Of a stretch of 64,000 nucleotides of DNA, positions 44,781-53,276 are shown one piece after another. The position numbers were made by a program, and so were the translations under genes. How positions within the stretch are numbered: the stretch's first letter is position 1; every line of letters starts with the position of its first letter. The DNA comes from Tamaricihabitans halophyticus (GTDB lineage Bacteria > Actinomycetota > Actinomycetes > Mycobacteriales > Pseudonocardiaceae): positions 310,001 to 374,000 of the forward strand of contig NZ_SLXQ01000002.1 of assembly GCF_004340875.1 (NCBI RefSeq), read 5' to 3'. Under the pieces are notes generated by a model, which ran no database searches, was not told the DNA's origin, and saw nothing but the letters and a program-made list of their open reading frames with translations.

Positions 44781-45701
44781 TCAGCGTAGCCATGCGGCGC
44801 GGAGGAAGCCGGGCAACGCGACGCGGATTCGCTTGCCGGCTGGCACGCTGACTCGCCTGGGCAGCACGTCGTAGTCCACCGCTTCGATCTCGTCCAAGAT
44901 TGCTTGGTACAGCGTGAACGCCGTGGCTACGCAAGGGCGAACGGCAGGTCGAAGCAGCTCGATGCCCGGTAATGCCCTGCGGTAGACGGCCCGGGTGTGC
45001 GCGACCAAGTGGGCAAGCGCGGCACGGATCCGGCGGTCGGTCTGCCCGCTGCGCTGTGCCCAGCGCAGCAGTTCGCGATCGACGCCGAACGCGGCGAGCT
45101 CGGCGGCCGGCAGGTACAGCCTGCCGCGGTCAAGGTCCTCGCCGACATCGCGGAGGAAGTTCGTCAGCTGAAAGGCGATACCGAGCGCATCCGCGTGCGG
45201 TTCGGCCTGCTCGGCGGGCACTACCGTACCGAGTACGGGTAGCAGCTGCCTGCCGATCGCGCAGGCCGAGCCGCGCATGTAGTCCTCGAGCGCGGGGAAG
45301 TCCGGGTACTCGGCAATCCGCAGGTCCATGCGCATGGCGTCGAGGAACTCGACGAACAGCTTCGGATCGATCTGGTAGCGCCGCACCGTATCCGCCAGCG
45401 CGATCAGTACCGGCGACGCTACTGGCGTTCCGGCGATCGCCGCGTCCAGCTGGCCGGCCAGCCCCTCCAGCGCGCTGGCGCGCTGCTCGATCGTGCGGTC
45501 CGGGTCGATGTCCACGATATCGTCTGCGTGCCTGGCGAAGGCGTAGAGCGCGTGCACCCCGGCCCGCGCGTCCGGCGGCAGGAGTCGCGTGGCCAGGAAG
45601 TAGGTGCGGCCGTGCCGCGCATTGATACCGCGCGCGGCCGTGTACGCGGCGCGTAGGCGCGGCGCGGTGATACCGGCCGCGTCCAGTTCAGCGGGACTCA
45701 T
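44781..45701 (-). CDS. crtB: Phytoene synthase (squalene/phytoene synthase family)
   Basis: A 306-aa prenyl head-to-head condensing enzyme joining two GGPP to phytoene. Both Asp-rich motifs are present: ARHADDIVDID and NFLRDVGEDLDRGR. The text YCRGSACAIG-like MRGSACAIGRQL and LYLPAAELAAFGV matches CrtB. It pairs functionally with crtI and idsA/crtE 5-8 kb away on the same strand. Its upstream gap (45702-45847) has the CCGCAAGATT element. Confidence 0.9.
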   Translation of the reverse strand: MSPAELDAAGITAPRLRAAYTAARGINARHGRTYFLATRLLPPDARAGVHALYAFARHADDIVDIDPDRTIEQRASALEGLAGQLDAAIAGTPVASPVLIALADTVRRYQIDPKLFVEFLDAMRMDLRIAEYPDFPALEDYMRGSACAIGRQLLPVLGTVVPAEQAEPHADALGIAFQLTNFLRDVGEDLDRGRLYLPAAELAAFGVDRELLRWAQRSGQTDRRIRAALAHLVAHTRAVYRRALPGIELLRPAVRPCVATAFTLYQAILDEIEAVDYDVLPRRVSVPAGKRIRVALPGFLRAAWLR

Positions 45702-45812
45702 GCGGTGTGCCTAGGGATTAGCTGCCTCGGGGATCGCGCCCGTCGGGGTCGGTCAGATCGCGCCCCACGCTACCCAGCGGCGCGACGTGAGCTGGCACGC
45801 AGTCCGCGCACA

Positions 45813-45834
45813 CCGCAAGATTTCTGAAGGATGC
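45813..45834. repeat. CCGCAAGATT element, copy 2
   Basis: CCGCAAGATTTCTGAAGGAT plus GC, upstream of crtB. It resembles 33422-33445 over its whole length, including flanking GCGCACA/GCGCATC. Both copies precede genes. Confidence 0.5.
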
Positions 45835-45847
45835 GCCGAGCCCGGCG

Positions 45848-46615
45848 CTAGCGTAGGGCCACGAGTACCCGGTCCTCGCCCTGCTGCCATACGGCGCCCA
45901 CTTCGGTGAATCCCGCCTCGTGGAGCAGCGCGGTGTGCTGGTCGACCGAGAGATTGTTGGTGTCGTCGTGCTCGAGCGCGCGTTGCGAGCGGGCATCGAC
46001 GAGCGGGCCGAGGCATTCGTCCTCGAGCACCTCCCGCCACCAGGTTCGCCAGCTCTCCAGGTCGGCGCCGCCAGCGCGGTCGGCTTGACCGTTGCGCACC
46101 ACCTCACTGAGCTGGTCCAGCCGCTCGGTGCCGGTGGGCAGGTGGTCGCCGTTGACGAAGATGCCGTTCGGCTCGAGTAGTTCGCCGAGTGTGCGGTAGA
46201 GCCCGGCGAGTGACTCCGGCGCCATCCAGTGCAGCGCCGTGGTGGAAACGGCGGCGTCGATCCGCCCGGTCAGCCCAGCGCTACTCACCCAGTTCGGGTC
46301 GGCGAGGTCCGCGTCCACGAACTCGACCCGCGGGTAGTCCTGCCCGTAGTAGGCGCTGCCAAGGCCGAGGAGCAGTGGGTCGGCGTCCACACCGATGATG
46401 CGTGCTCCGGGTAGCGCCTTCGCGAGTCGACCGGAAAGCGAGCCAGGTCCGCAGCCCAGGTCCACGATAACCGGGTCCTTCCGGTCGCCGAGGTGGTGTC
46501 GAACCAGGTCGATGATGACCTGAAAACGCTCCTCGCGGTCGAGAATGTACTGCTCCTGCTGGGTGTCCCAGCGTCGTAGCCAGTCCTGCGCGGCGGGGTA
46601 GTCGAGTGTCGGCAT
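45848..46615 (-). CDS. Class I SAM-dependent methyltransferase
   Basis: A 255-aa Rossmann methyltransferase with motif I VIVDLGCGPGSLSGRLA, motif II ARIIGVDADPLL, and AAVSTTALHWM. Substrate unknown; position before crtB allows a role in carotenoid or lipid modification, but that is speculative. It diverges from the CGNR regulator with 68 bp between starts. The start ATG 46615 is preceded by a short gap without a clear ribosome-binding site. Confidence 0.87.
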   Translation of the reverse strand: MPTLDYPAAQDWLRRWDTQQEQYILDREERFQVIIDLVRHHLGDRKDPVIVDLGCGPGSLSGRLAKALPGARIIGVDADPLLLGLGSAYYGQDYPRVEFVDADLADPNWVSSAGLTGRIDAAVSTTALHWMAPESLAGLYRTLGELLEPNGIFVNGDHLPTGTERLDQLSEVVRNGQADRAGGADLESWRTWWREVLEDECLGPLVDARSQRALEHDDTNNLSVDQHTALLHEAGFTEVGAVWQQGEDRVLVALR

Positions 46616-46670
46616 CGCGGACTCCGATCCTCGTCGTTACTGTTGTTATCTCTGATGGCAGTTACGACGC

Positions 46671-46676
46671 TAGATT
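46671..46676 (+). promoter_or_regulatory. Putative -10 element, leaderless CGNR gene
   Basis: TAGATT followed by 7 nt and the GTG at 46684. GTTAC occurs twice just upstream (46636 and 46661). Confidence 0.5.
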
Positions 46677-46683
46677 GGGATCG

Positions 46684-47265
46684 GTGACTGGTCAAGTGAG
46701 ATTCGACAGTCATGCGAGTGATGTGGTCGCGGCCGCGGTCGGCCTGGTGAACGCGCTGACCCCTGGCTGGCGGCGCGGAAGGGAGTACTTTCCACCCGAG
46801 GAGCCGGAGCGCTTGCGGGTGGTAGCACACGCCTTGCGGGACTGGCGAGCGCCCGTCGCCGCCGAGGTCGCGGAGTTGGCGCAGGAGGCGGCCGCGTTGC
46901 GTGTGGTGTTTGAGCTACTGGCCGATGGTGCGCTGGATTCCGCGTGCGCGGAGGTGAATGCCTTGCTCAAGCGAACCGAAGCCGTACCCGTGCTGTCCAA
47001 TCACGACGGAGACGAGTGGCATCTGCATTTCCACGCGATGGATGCGGGGTTCGCGCGGAGCTGGGCAGCGGCGATGGCGACCGCGCTGGCCGTCGCGCTC
47101 GGTCATGGCTACGCGGACCGGCTCGGCGTGTGCTCGGCCGAAGCCTGCGATCGGGTCTATGTGGACGTCTCGCGTAACGGCACGCGGCGGTTCTGCTCGA
47201 CCGCCTGCCAGAATCGCGTGAAGGCGGCCGAGTTTCGCCGTAGGAAGTCCGCGGTCCAGGACTAA
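46684..47265 (+). CDS. CGNR zinc-finger (ABATE-domain) transcriptional regulator
   Basis: A 193-aa protein with an N-terminal ABATE-like domain (SHASDVVAAAVGLVNALTPG) and a C-terminal zinc finger: CSAEACDRVYVDVSRNG then RRFCSTACQNRVKAAEFR; the usual CGNR reads CQNR. Regulators of this family are one-component stress regulators in actinobacteria. GTG 46684 has a -10-like TAGATT 7 nt upstream; GTG 46696 (VRFDSHASDV) is an alternative. It overlaps the convergent TRAP permease gene by 4 nt. Confidence 0.86.
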   Translation: MTGQVRFDSHASDVVAAAVGLVNALTPGWRRGREYFPPEEPERLRVVAHALRDWRAPVAAEVAELAQEAAALRVVFELLADGALDSACAEVNALLKRTEAVPVLSNHDGDEWHLHFHAMDAGFARSWAAAMATALAVALGHGYADRLGVCSAEACDRVYVDVSRNGTRRFCSTACQNRVKAAEFRRRKSAVQD

Positions 47266-49448
47266 CTCGCGGGCACCGGTTCCCCGGTGGGTTTGGCCGC
47301 CTTGCTGAGGTAGCGCTGCTGCGCGAACAGCAGCGCGGCCAGCGCGATACCGATCAGGTCCGAGCGCCAGTCGCCATGCAGCAGCGCGATCCCGCTTGCG
47401 GCAGCGGCAATCCGTAGTGCCCAGTGCAGCTTGGCGTTCAGGTAGCCGACGAGCGCGATCGACACCATGATCGCGCCAGCCGCGCCGGTGAGCGCGGCCA
47501 GTATCCCTTCCGCCCAGCCGACTTCCTGCAACAGCAGTTCGGGCGAGAGGACGAACATGAACGGTACGACGAAGCCGGAAATCGCGATGCGTACCGAGTA
47601 AACCCCGGTCTTGATGGGATTACCGCCGGAGATCCCGGCCGCGGCATAGGCGGCGAGGCAGACCGGCGGCGTGATATCCGCCATGACACCGAAGTAGTAG
47701 ACGAAGAAGTGCGCGACGAGCACCATCGCCACCGTCGGTTCGGCCAGGTCGCCCTGCAGGATGGTGATGATCGCCGGCGCGGCCAGCGTCGCGGTGATCA
47801 CGTAGTTCGCCGTGGTCGGTAGCCCGATACCCAGGATCAAACAGGCCAGCATCGACAGGATCAGGGTGGGCAGCAGGTGCCCCTGGCCGAGCGCGACCAG
47901 CCCGGCGCTGAGCTTGAGGCCGAGCCCGGTCAGCGTGATCACGCCGGCGATCAGGCCGGCCGCAGCGCAGGCCGCGATGATCGGTAGCGCCAGTTTGGCC
48001 GCGCCCACCAAACCGTCCACAAGCGAGCGAACGGTGAGCTTGTCCTCGACCCCACGCCAGCGTCCAACCAGCAGCGCGATCAGTTGCACGAGCAGGTTGA
48101 TGCCGATAGTGATCGCGATCGCGCGCATCGCCGCGTAGATCGGCGAGTAACCGAGGGAAAGCAGCACGAAGATCGCGATGATCGGGATGAGCAGATATCC
48201 CTTGGTGGCGAGCAGCCGGCGCAGGCTTGGCAGCACGCTTCTCGGTAGCCCGCGGATGCCCAACCGTTTCGCGTCGAAATGCACCACGGCGAACTGCGCC
48301 ACGAAGAACAGGATCGCCGGGATCAGCGCGGCCTTGATGATCTCGAGATAGGACACCCCGGTGAACTCGATCATGAGGAACGCTGCCGCGCCCATGACTG
48401 GAGGCGCGATCTGCCCGCCGGTCGAGGAGGCCGCTTCGACCGCTCCCGAGTATTCCCTGCCATAACCGGATTTACGCATCATCGGGATGGTGAAGGCGCC
48501 ATTGCTCACCGTGTTGGCCACCGAGCTTCCGGTGATGGTTCCGGAGAACGCGCTTGTTACCACCGCGACCTTCGCGGTGCCGCCGGTAGCCCAGCCGGTG
48601 GCACCCAGCGCGAGGTTGGTGAAGAACTTCTCCATCCCGGTTCGCTGCAGCATCGCCGCGAAGATGAGGAACAGGAAAATGAACGTCGACGAGATCGCGA
48701 TGGGGGTGCCGAATACACCCTCCGTGCCTAGAAAGGACGAGGCAACGATCCGCTCGACACTGTAGCCACCGTGTTCCAGAAAGCCGGGCAGCCACGGTCC
48801 AATGTAGGCATACAGCAGCATGGCGCTCGCCAACACGACGAGCGCGCTGCCAAGCGCGCGGTGTGCGGCGACCAGGATCAGTAGCACCCCGACGGTACCT
48901 ACGGCGATATTGGCCGCGTCGAGCTTGCCAACCGTATTGGTGATCTGCTCGTACCGCAGGAAAACGTAGAACCCGGAACCCATCGCGAGCACCGCGAGCA
49001 GCACATCAGCGGCTGGCATGCCGAACGGTGCCCACGGCAGGTAGCGCGCGGCCTGTACGGAGACCAGTACACCGAACGCGGGGAGCACGACGAACGGCTC
49101 CGCGAAACCGTTGACCGTCAGCCAGCCGAGCACCAGCAGCCCGGTACCGGTCAGCGCCCAGCCAAACTTGCGCGCACGCGCGGTGTTGCGCGGTTTACCG
49201 GGGTAGAGCAGAAACAGCAGGCCCAAGCCGAGCGCCAGATGCAGCGAACCCTGCTGCAGACCGGGAAGCGTGCCGAAGAACCCGGTGTACAGATGGAAAA
49301 GGCTCAGCGCGAGACCAACGGTGAACACCACCGCTTGCCATCCGGGATGCAGGTCCCTACCGGAACCCGTCTCGGTGAGATCGAGCTCCTTGAGTTGTTC
49401 GAGATCGGCTTGTACCGCCGTGGGCGGTTGTTTCGGTTGTGTGGTCAT
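47262..49448 (-). CDS. TRAP transporter fused permease (DctQM, TAXI type)
   Basis: A 728-aa membrane protein with about 17-19 hydrophobic helices. The small DctQ-like part is at the N-terminus (about 35-160) and the DctM part follows. Family text SGTITGSSVANTVSNGAFTI, ASSTGGQIAPPVMGAAAFL and GIGLPTTANYV. It imports an organic acid or amino acid with Na+ or H+. It lies 42 nt downstream of the TAXI binding-protein gene, forming a complete TRAP-TAXI system. Confidence 0.93.
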   Translation of the reverse strand: MTTQPKQPPTAVQADLEQLKELDLTETGSGRDLHPGWQAVVFTVGLALSLFHLYTGFFGTLPGLQQGSLHLALGLGLLFLLYPGKPRNTARARKFGWALTGTGLLVLGWLTVNGFAEPFVVLPAFGVLVSVQAARYLPWAPFGMPAADVLLAVLAMGSGFYVFLRYEQITNTVGKLDAANIAVGTVGVLLILVAAHRALGSALVVLASAMLLYAYIGPWLPGFLEHGGYSVERIVASSFLGTEGVFGTPIAISSTFIFLFLIFAAMLQRTGMEKFFTNLALGATGWATGGTAKVAVVTSAFSGTITGSSVANTVSNGAFTIPMMRKSGYGREYSGAVEAASSTGGQIAPPVMGAAAFLMIEFTGVSYLEIIKAALIPAILFFVAQFAVVHFDAKRLGIRGLPRSVLPSLRRLLATKGYLLIPIIAIFVLLSLGYSPIYAAMRAIAITIGINLLVQLIALLVGRWRGVEDKLTVRSLVDGLVGAAKLALPIIAACAAAGLIAGVITLTGLGLKLSAGLVALGQGHLLPTLILSMLACLILGIGLPTTANYVITATLAAPAIITILQGDLAEPTVAMVLVAHFFVYYFGVMADITPPVCLAAYAAAGISGGNPIKTGVYSVRIAISGFVVPFMFVLSPELLLQEVGWAEGILAALTGAAGAIMVSIALVGYLNAKLHWALRIAAAASGIALLHGDWRSDLIGIALAALLFAQQRYLSKAAKPTGEPVPAS

Positions 49449-49490
49449 CGCGCTACCCCAGATCGTGCGGACGGACGGTGGGAGAACGGA

Positions 49491-50492
49491 TCAGTCGAGC
49501 AGGCCGACCTCCCGGTAATAGCGCTCGGCTCCAGGATGTAGTTCGAAGGGGCCCTGGCTGTCGATGGCCTTGTCCCTTTCGATCTGGGCGCCGACATCGT
49601 GTCCGATCTGGCCGGAACGTTCGTAGAGCTGTTTCACCAGTTGATAGGCGGTTCGCTCGTCGAAGTCCCTTGTGGTGTACAGCGTCGCCCAGTTGCTCAC
49701 CGCGCGCACCGGTTCCTGCTGTGCCGGATAGGTCCGCGCCGGAATAGTGATGTCGGTGTAGCTGGGGCGATCCTTGGTGAGCTTGTCCAGGCCGGCCTGG
49801 TCGATCCGCACCATGCGCACGTCGTTGTTCGTGGCCACCTGGGTGATGCTGCTCGCGGGTACGGCGAGTACCGACATCGCCGCGTCCACTTGGCCATCGC
49901 CGAGTTTGCGCGCGGCGTCCTCGAAAGTGCTGTCGAAGGCGGTGATATCGGCGGTGGACATGCCGTGTGCCTCCAGTACGTGCTCGGAGGTAACCGCCGT
50001 ACCACTGCCAGGCGGGCCGATCTCGACCCGCTTGCCTCGTAGATCTTCCACCGAGTCGATGCCGGATTCCTTGCTCGCGACTATCTGGAGCACTTCGGGG
50101 TAGATATTGCCGAGCATCACGATATCGTCCGGATTGTCCAATGGCTCGGTGGCGAAGATGTCCTCGCCTTCGACCGCGCCGGCCGCCGTCCCGTTGGTGG
50201 CCATGATGAGTTGGTTCTCGCCCTGATCGAGCAGCCGTAGGTTCTCCACCGAAGCGCCGCTCGCCTGGGTGCTCACCGAAACATTCGGAATGTGGTCGGT
50301 CCACAGCTGCGCGATCTCCCCGCCGAGGGGGAAGTACGTGCCGCCGGTCGAACCGGTGGCCATCCGGATGCTGCCCGCGCCGGGTTCGGTGCACGCGGCA
50401 AGCAGGCAGAGCCCAACCGCCGCGCCGGCCACCGCCCTTCTGACGCGCGCGAAAGTGGTTCGGACCATCGCAGCATCTTGCTGGCTCGGCAT
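49491..50492 (-). CDS. TAXI-family TRAP transporter solute-binding lipoprotein
   Basis: A 333-aa exported binding protein with lipobox LLAAC (near residue 34) after a basic N-region and hydrophobic stretch. TAXI motifs MATGSTGGTYFPLGGEIAQLW and GPPGSGTAV. Ligands of TAXI proteins include glutamate and dicarboxylates; unknown here. ATG 50492 or ATG 50468 are both possible starts; neither has a clear ribosome-binding site. Confidence 0.92.
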   Translation of the reverse strand: MPSQQDAAMVRTTFARVRRAVAGAAVGLCLLAACTEPGAGSIRMATGSTGGTYFPLGGEIAQLWTDHIPNVSVSTQASGASVENLRLLDQGENQLIMATNGTAAGAVEGEDIFATEPLDNPDDIVMLGNIYPEVLQIVASKESGIDSVEDLRGKRVEIGPPGSGTAVTSEHVLEAHGMSTADITAFDSTFEDAARKLGDGQVDAAMSVLAVPASSITQVATNNDVRMVRIDQAGLDKLTKDRPSYTDITIPARTYPAQQEPVRAVSNWATLYTTRDFDERTAYQLVKQLYERSGQIGHDVGAQIERDKAIDSQGPFELHPGAERYYREVGLLD

Positions 50493-50578
50493 GGTGGTTG
50501 ACAATAACCAGAATGCCGCAATTCCAGCTTACTTTTCGCGACGTTGCCTCGCGGCAGTACGCTTGGTGCGCGGAGAAG

Positions 50579-52057
50579 TCATCTCCCGCCGGTGATCCGC
50601 GCCGCGGCGAGTTTTCCGGAGATCAGCACCGGTGGGATACCCACGCCGGGCGTAGTGCCGCAGCCGGCGAGCACCGCATTGTCCACCCCGGACACGAGAT
50701 TGCGCGGCCGGAACGGCCCGGTCTGTCGGAAGGTGTGCGCGGCGGAAAACGGCGTTCCGGCGGCGAGGCCGTCGGCGGCCCAGTCCTCCGGTGTGCAGCG
50801 CACCCGTTCCTCGAGGGAATCGCCGAACCCGGTCAGCCCGCGTGCTTCGAGTACGCGTTCCAGTTCGGCGCCGTAGGCGGGGCCAACTCGATCCCAGTCG
50901 ATCCGTGCCGTCTCGGTATTCGGGCAGGGCGCGAGCACGGTGTAGAGCTGCTTGCCGTTCCCGGTCAGCTGCGGGTCGGTCCGAGTGGGATTGGTAACCA
51001 GCAACGAGGGGTCGGTCATCAACTGGCCCGTTGTGGTGATCTCGCGGAAGGTGGTTTCCCAGTGTTGCCCGAACATCAGCGTGTGGTGCTCGATGGGTGA
51101 CCATGCTCGATCGCTGAGCGCGTGCAGCACGAAGGCCGAAGGCGCCCAGCGCATCCGTACCGGTCGACGTGGTTGGTGGCCGAGTAGCCGGTAGGCGGTC
51201 GGTAGTTCGGTGCTGAGTACCACGGCGTCGCAGGCGAAGCGTTCGCCGGTGTTCGCCCTGACCGCGCTGACCCTGCCGCCGTGCCGTTCCAACCACGCGG
51301 CCGAGGTGTCGAACCGGATCGTCGCCCCCGCGTTGCGGGCGGTGTCGGCCATTGCCTCGGCGAGCCGGTGGACGCCACCGCGCGGGTAGTACACGCCGGC
51401 GATGGTGTCCATGTACGGGATCACCCCGTAGGCGGCCAGCGCGGTACGTGGCGGCAGTCCGGCGTAGAGCGCCTGGAAGGAGAACAGGCGGCGGAGCCGT
51501 TCGTCCCCGAGGAACGTGGCGATGGCGGGCCCCAGGCGGCCGAACCCACCGATCGCGGTCAACCGCAGCAGTTCCGGGCACAGCAGCTGAAATGGCGAAT
51601 CGAAGTTCGCGCCGATGAATCGCTCCCGCTCCACCCGGTACAACTCGGTCAGCCAGGCCCGCAACGCCCGGTAGCCTGCCGCGTCCCGCGCCCCCGAGGC
51701 TCGCCGGATCTCCTCTTCCATCTCCGCGCCATCGGTGTGTACGGCGATCGTGCTGCCGTCCGCGAAATGCGCGCGGTAGGCGGGATCCAGCCGCTCCAGG
51801 GTGACCTGGTCGGACAGGGTGGCGCCGACCGCCGCGAAGGCTTCCTCGGCAAGCTCGGGCATGGTGAGCACGGTCGCGCCGGAATCCATCCGGTGACCGC
51901 CGAGCAACCGGCTGCCAGCACGCCCGCCCGGGGTCGCGGATCGTTCCAGCACGGTCACGTTCCGCCCGGAGCCAAGCAGATGCAGCGCGCAGGACAGTCC
52001 GGAAAGGCCGGCGCCGACCACGACCACGTGGTCCGTGCGCCCGGTTACCGTGCGCAC
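50579..52057 (-). CDS. crtI: Phytoene desaturase-family FAD oxidoreductase
   Basis: A 492-aa carotenoid desaturase. Dinucleotide motif VVVVGAGLSGLSCALHLLGS, followed by TVLERSATPGGRAGSRLLGG; CrtI C-terminal motif AVLAGCGTTPGVGIPPVLIS. It probably converts phytoene towards lycopene. GTG start 2 nt after the idsA stop, so the two are co-translated. crtB, which normally completes this set, lies about 5 kb downstream. Confidence 0.9.
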   Translation of the reverse strand: MRTVTGRTDHVVVVGAGLSGLSCALHLLGSGRNVTVLERSATPGGRAGSRLLGGHRMDSGATVLTMPELAEEAFAAVGATLSDQVTLERLDPAYRAHFADGSTIAVHTDGAEMEEEIRRASGARDAAGYRALRAWLTELYRVERERFIGANFDSPFQLLCPELLRLTAIGGFGRLGPAIATFLGDERLRRLFSFQALYAGLPPRTALAAYGVIPYMDTIAGVYYPRGGVHRLAEAMADTARNAGATIRFDTSAAWLERHGGRVSAVRANTGERFACDAVVLSTELPTAYRLLGHQPRRPVRMRWAPSAFVLHALSDRAWSPIEHHTLMFGQHWETTFREITTTGQLMTDPSLLVTNPTRTDPQLTGNGKQLYTVLAPCPNTETARIDWDRVGPAYGAELERVLEARGLTGFGDSLEERVRCTPEDWAADGLAAGTPFSAAHTFRQTGPFRPRNLVSGVDNAVLAGCGTTPGVGIPPVLISGKLAAARITGGR

Positions 52058-52059
52058 TC

Positions 52060-53166
52060 CTAGCTCTCTCGCTTGGTCGCGGCCATCGCGAGTGCCCGTA
52101 GCCGCTCGCCGGCTGGCTCAGCGAGCCCTGCCGAGGCCAACGCGGCCAGCGCGCTTTCGGTGAGTTCGGTGATCTGCCGCTCCACCGCGTCCACCGCGCC
52201 GAGTTCGACAAGCAGCTGGCGCGCGTCGAACACGTCTTGTTCGGTGAGCTCGGCTTTGCCGAGATAGGAGCGCAATCGCCGAGCCTCGGCGTCCCTGTTC
52301 TTCGCGGCGGCGTATTCCAAGCCGCGAGCGAGCAGCACCGTGCGCTTGCCCTCGCGCAGATCATCGCCCGCCGGTTTGCCGGTGACCGCCGGGTCCCCGA
52401 AAACGCCCAGCATATCGTCGCGTAGCTGGAAGGCGACCCCGATATCAGCGCCGAACTGGCGTAGCGCGGCGATCAGTGACTCGTCGGCGCCGGCGAGCGC
52501 GGCACCAATATGCAACGGGCGTGCCACCGTGTAGGCCGCCGTTTTCAGCTGGTCGATGCGCAACGCCGCGTCCACCGACTCACTGCCGCGCGCCTGGGTC
52601 AGCACATCCAGATACTGTCCGGCGAGCATCTCGCTGCGCATCGCGTGCCAGGCCGGCGCGGCGCTGGCCAACCGCGCCTCGGGCAGCCCGCACCGGTAGA
52701 ACATGTCATCCGCCCAGGCCAGCGCCAAATCGCCGATCAGCACCGCGCCGGCGAGCCCGTACTGCTCGGCCGAACCAAGCCAGCCGGCTTCGCGATGCCG
52801 GCGGCCGAACTCGATATGCACCGTCGGGGCCCCGCGCCGGGTATCGGAGGAATCCATCAGATCGTCGTGCACCAGCGCGCACGCCTGGATCAGCTCAAGG
52901 CTGCTGACCGCGCACAGCAGCTGCTCGGTATCCGGCCCGGTGGGGTCACCGCCGGCTCCTCGCCAGCCCCACCAGGCGAACGTGGGGCGCAGCCGTTTTC
53001 CGCCGCCGAGGACGAAATCGGTCAGTGCGTCAACCGGGTCCGCGAAGGACGGCTCGGTCGTGCGCAGCGGTTCGCCGAGTCGCGTGAGGTGAGTACGCAA
53101 TACGCGCGCCACCTCGGTGGGCAACTGCTCGTCGATCGGATGCGAAGCTGGGTGTGCGGGCACCAC
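52060..53166 (-). CDS. idsA: Polyprenyl diphosphate synthase (GGPP synthase)
   Basis: A 368-aa trans-prenyltransferase. First Asp-rich motif HDDLMDSSDTRR, basic GGGKRLRP, second Asp-rich motif LRDDMLGVFGD. It makes GGPP (or FPP) for carotenoids. In the Mtb region the equivalent is idsA2 (Rv2173). GTG 53166 was chosen, first of two adjacent GTG codons. First gene of the operon with crtI. Confidence 0.92.
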   Translation of the reverse strand: MVPAHPASHPIDEQLPTEVARVLRTHLTRLGEPLRTTEPSFADPVDALTDFVLGGGKRLRPTFAWWGWRGAGGDPTGPDTEQLLCAVSSLELIQACALVHDDLMDSSDTRRGAPTVHIEFGRRHREAGWLGSAEQYGLAGAVLIGDLALAWADDMFYRCGLPEARLASAAPAWHAMRSEMLAGQYLDVLTQARGSESVDAALRIDQLKTAAYTVARPLHIGAALAGADESLIAALRQFGADIGVAFQLRDDMLGVFGDPAVTGKPAGDDLREGKRTVLLARGLEYAAAKNRDAEARRLRSYLGKAELTEQDVFDARQLLVELGAVDAVERQITELTESALAALASAGLAEPAGERLRALAMAATKRES

Positions 53167-53264
53167 ACCATGGTCCGATGCGCCCGGCGTCAGCTCCCAT
53201 CCGGGGTAATCGACACCGCGCGGGAAGTGCGTAAACCCTGCTGCCGGAGTGCCTGTCGACCCGG

Positions 53265-53270
53265 TAGCGT
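53265..53270 (+). promoter_or_regulatory. Putative -10 element, leaderless DUF885 gene
   Basis: TAGCGT followed by 6 nt and the ATG at 53277. Confidence 0.5.
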
Positions 53271-53276
53271 GCCGGC

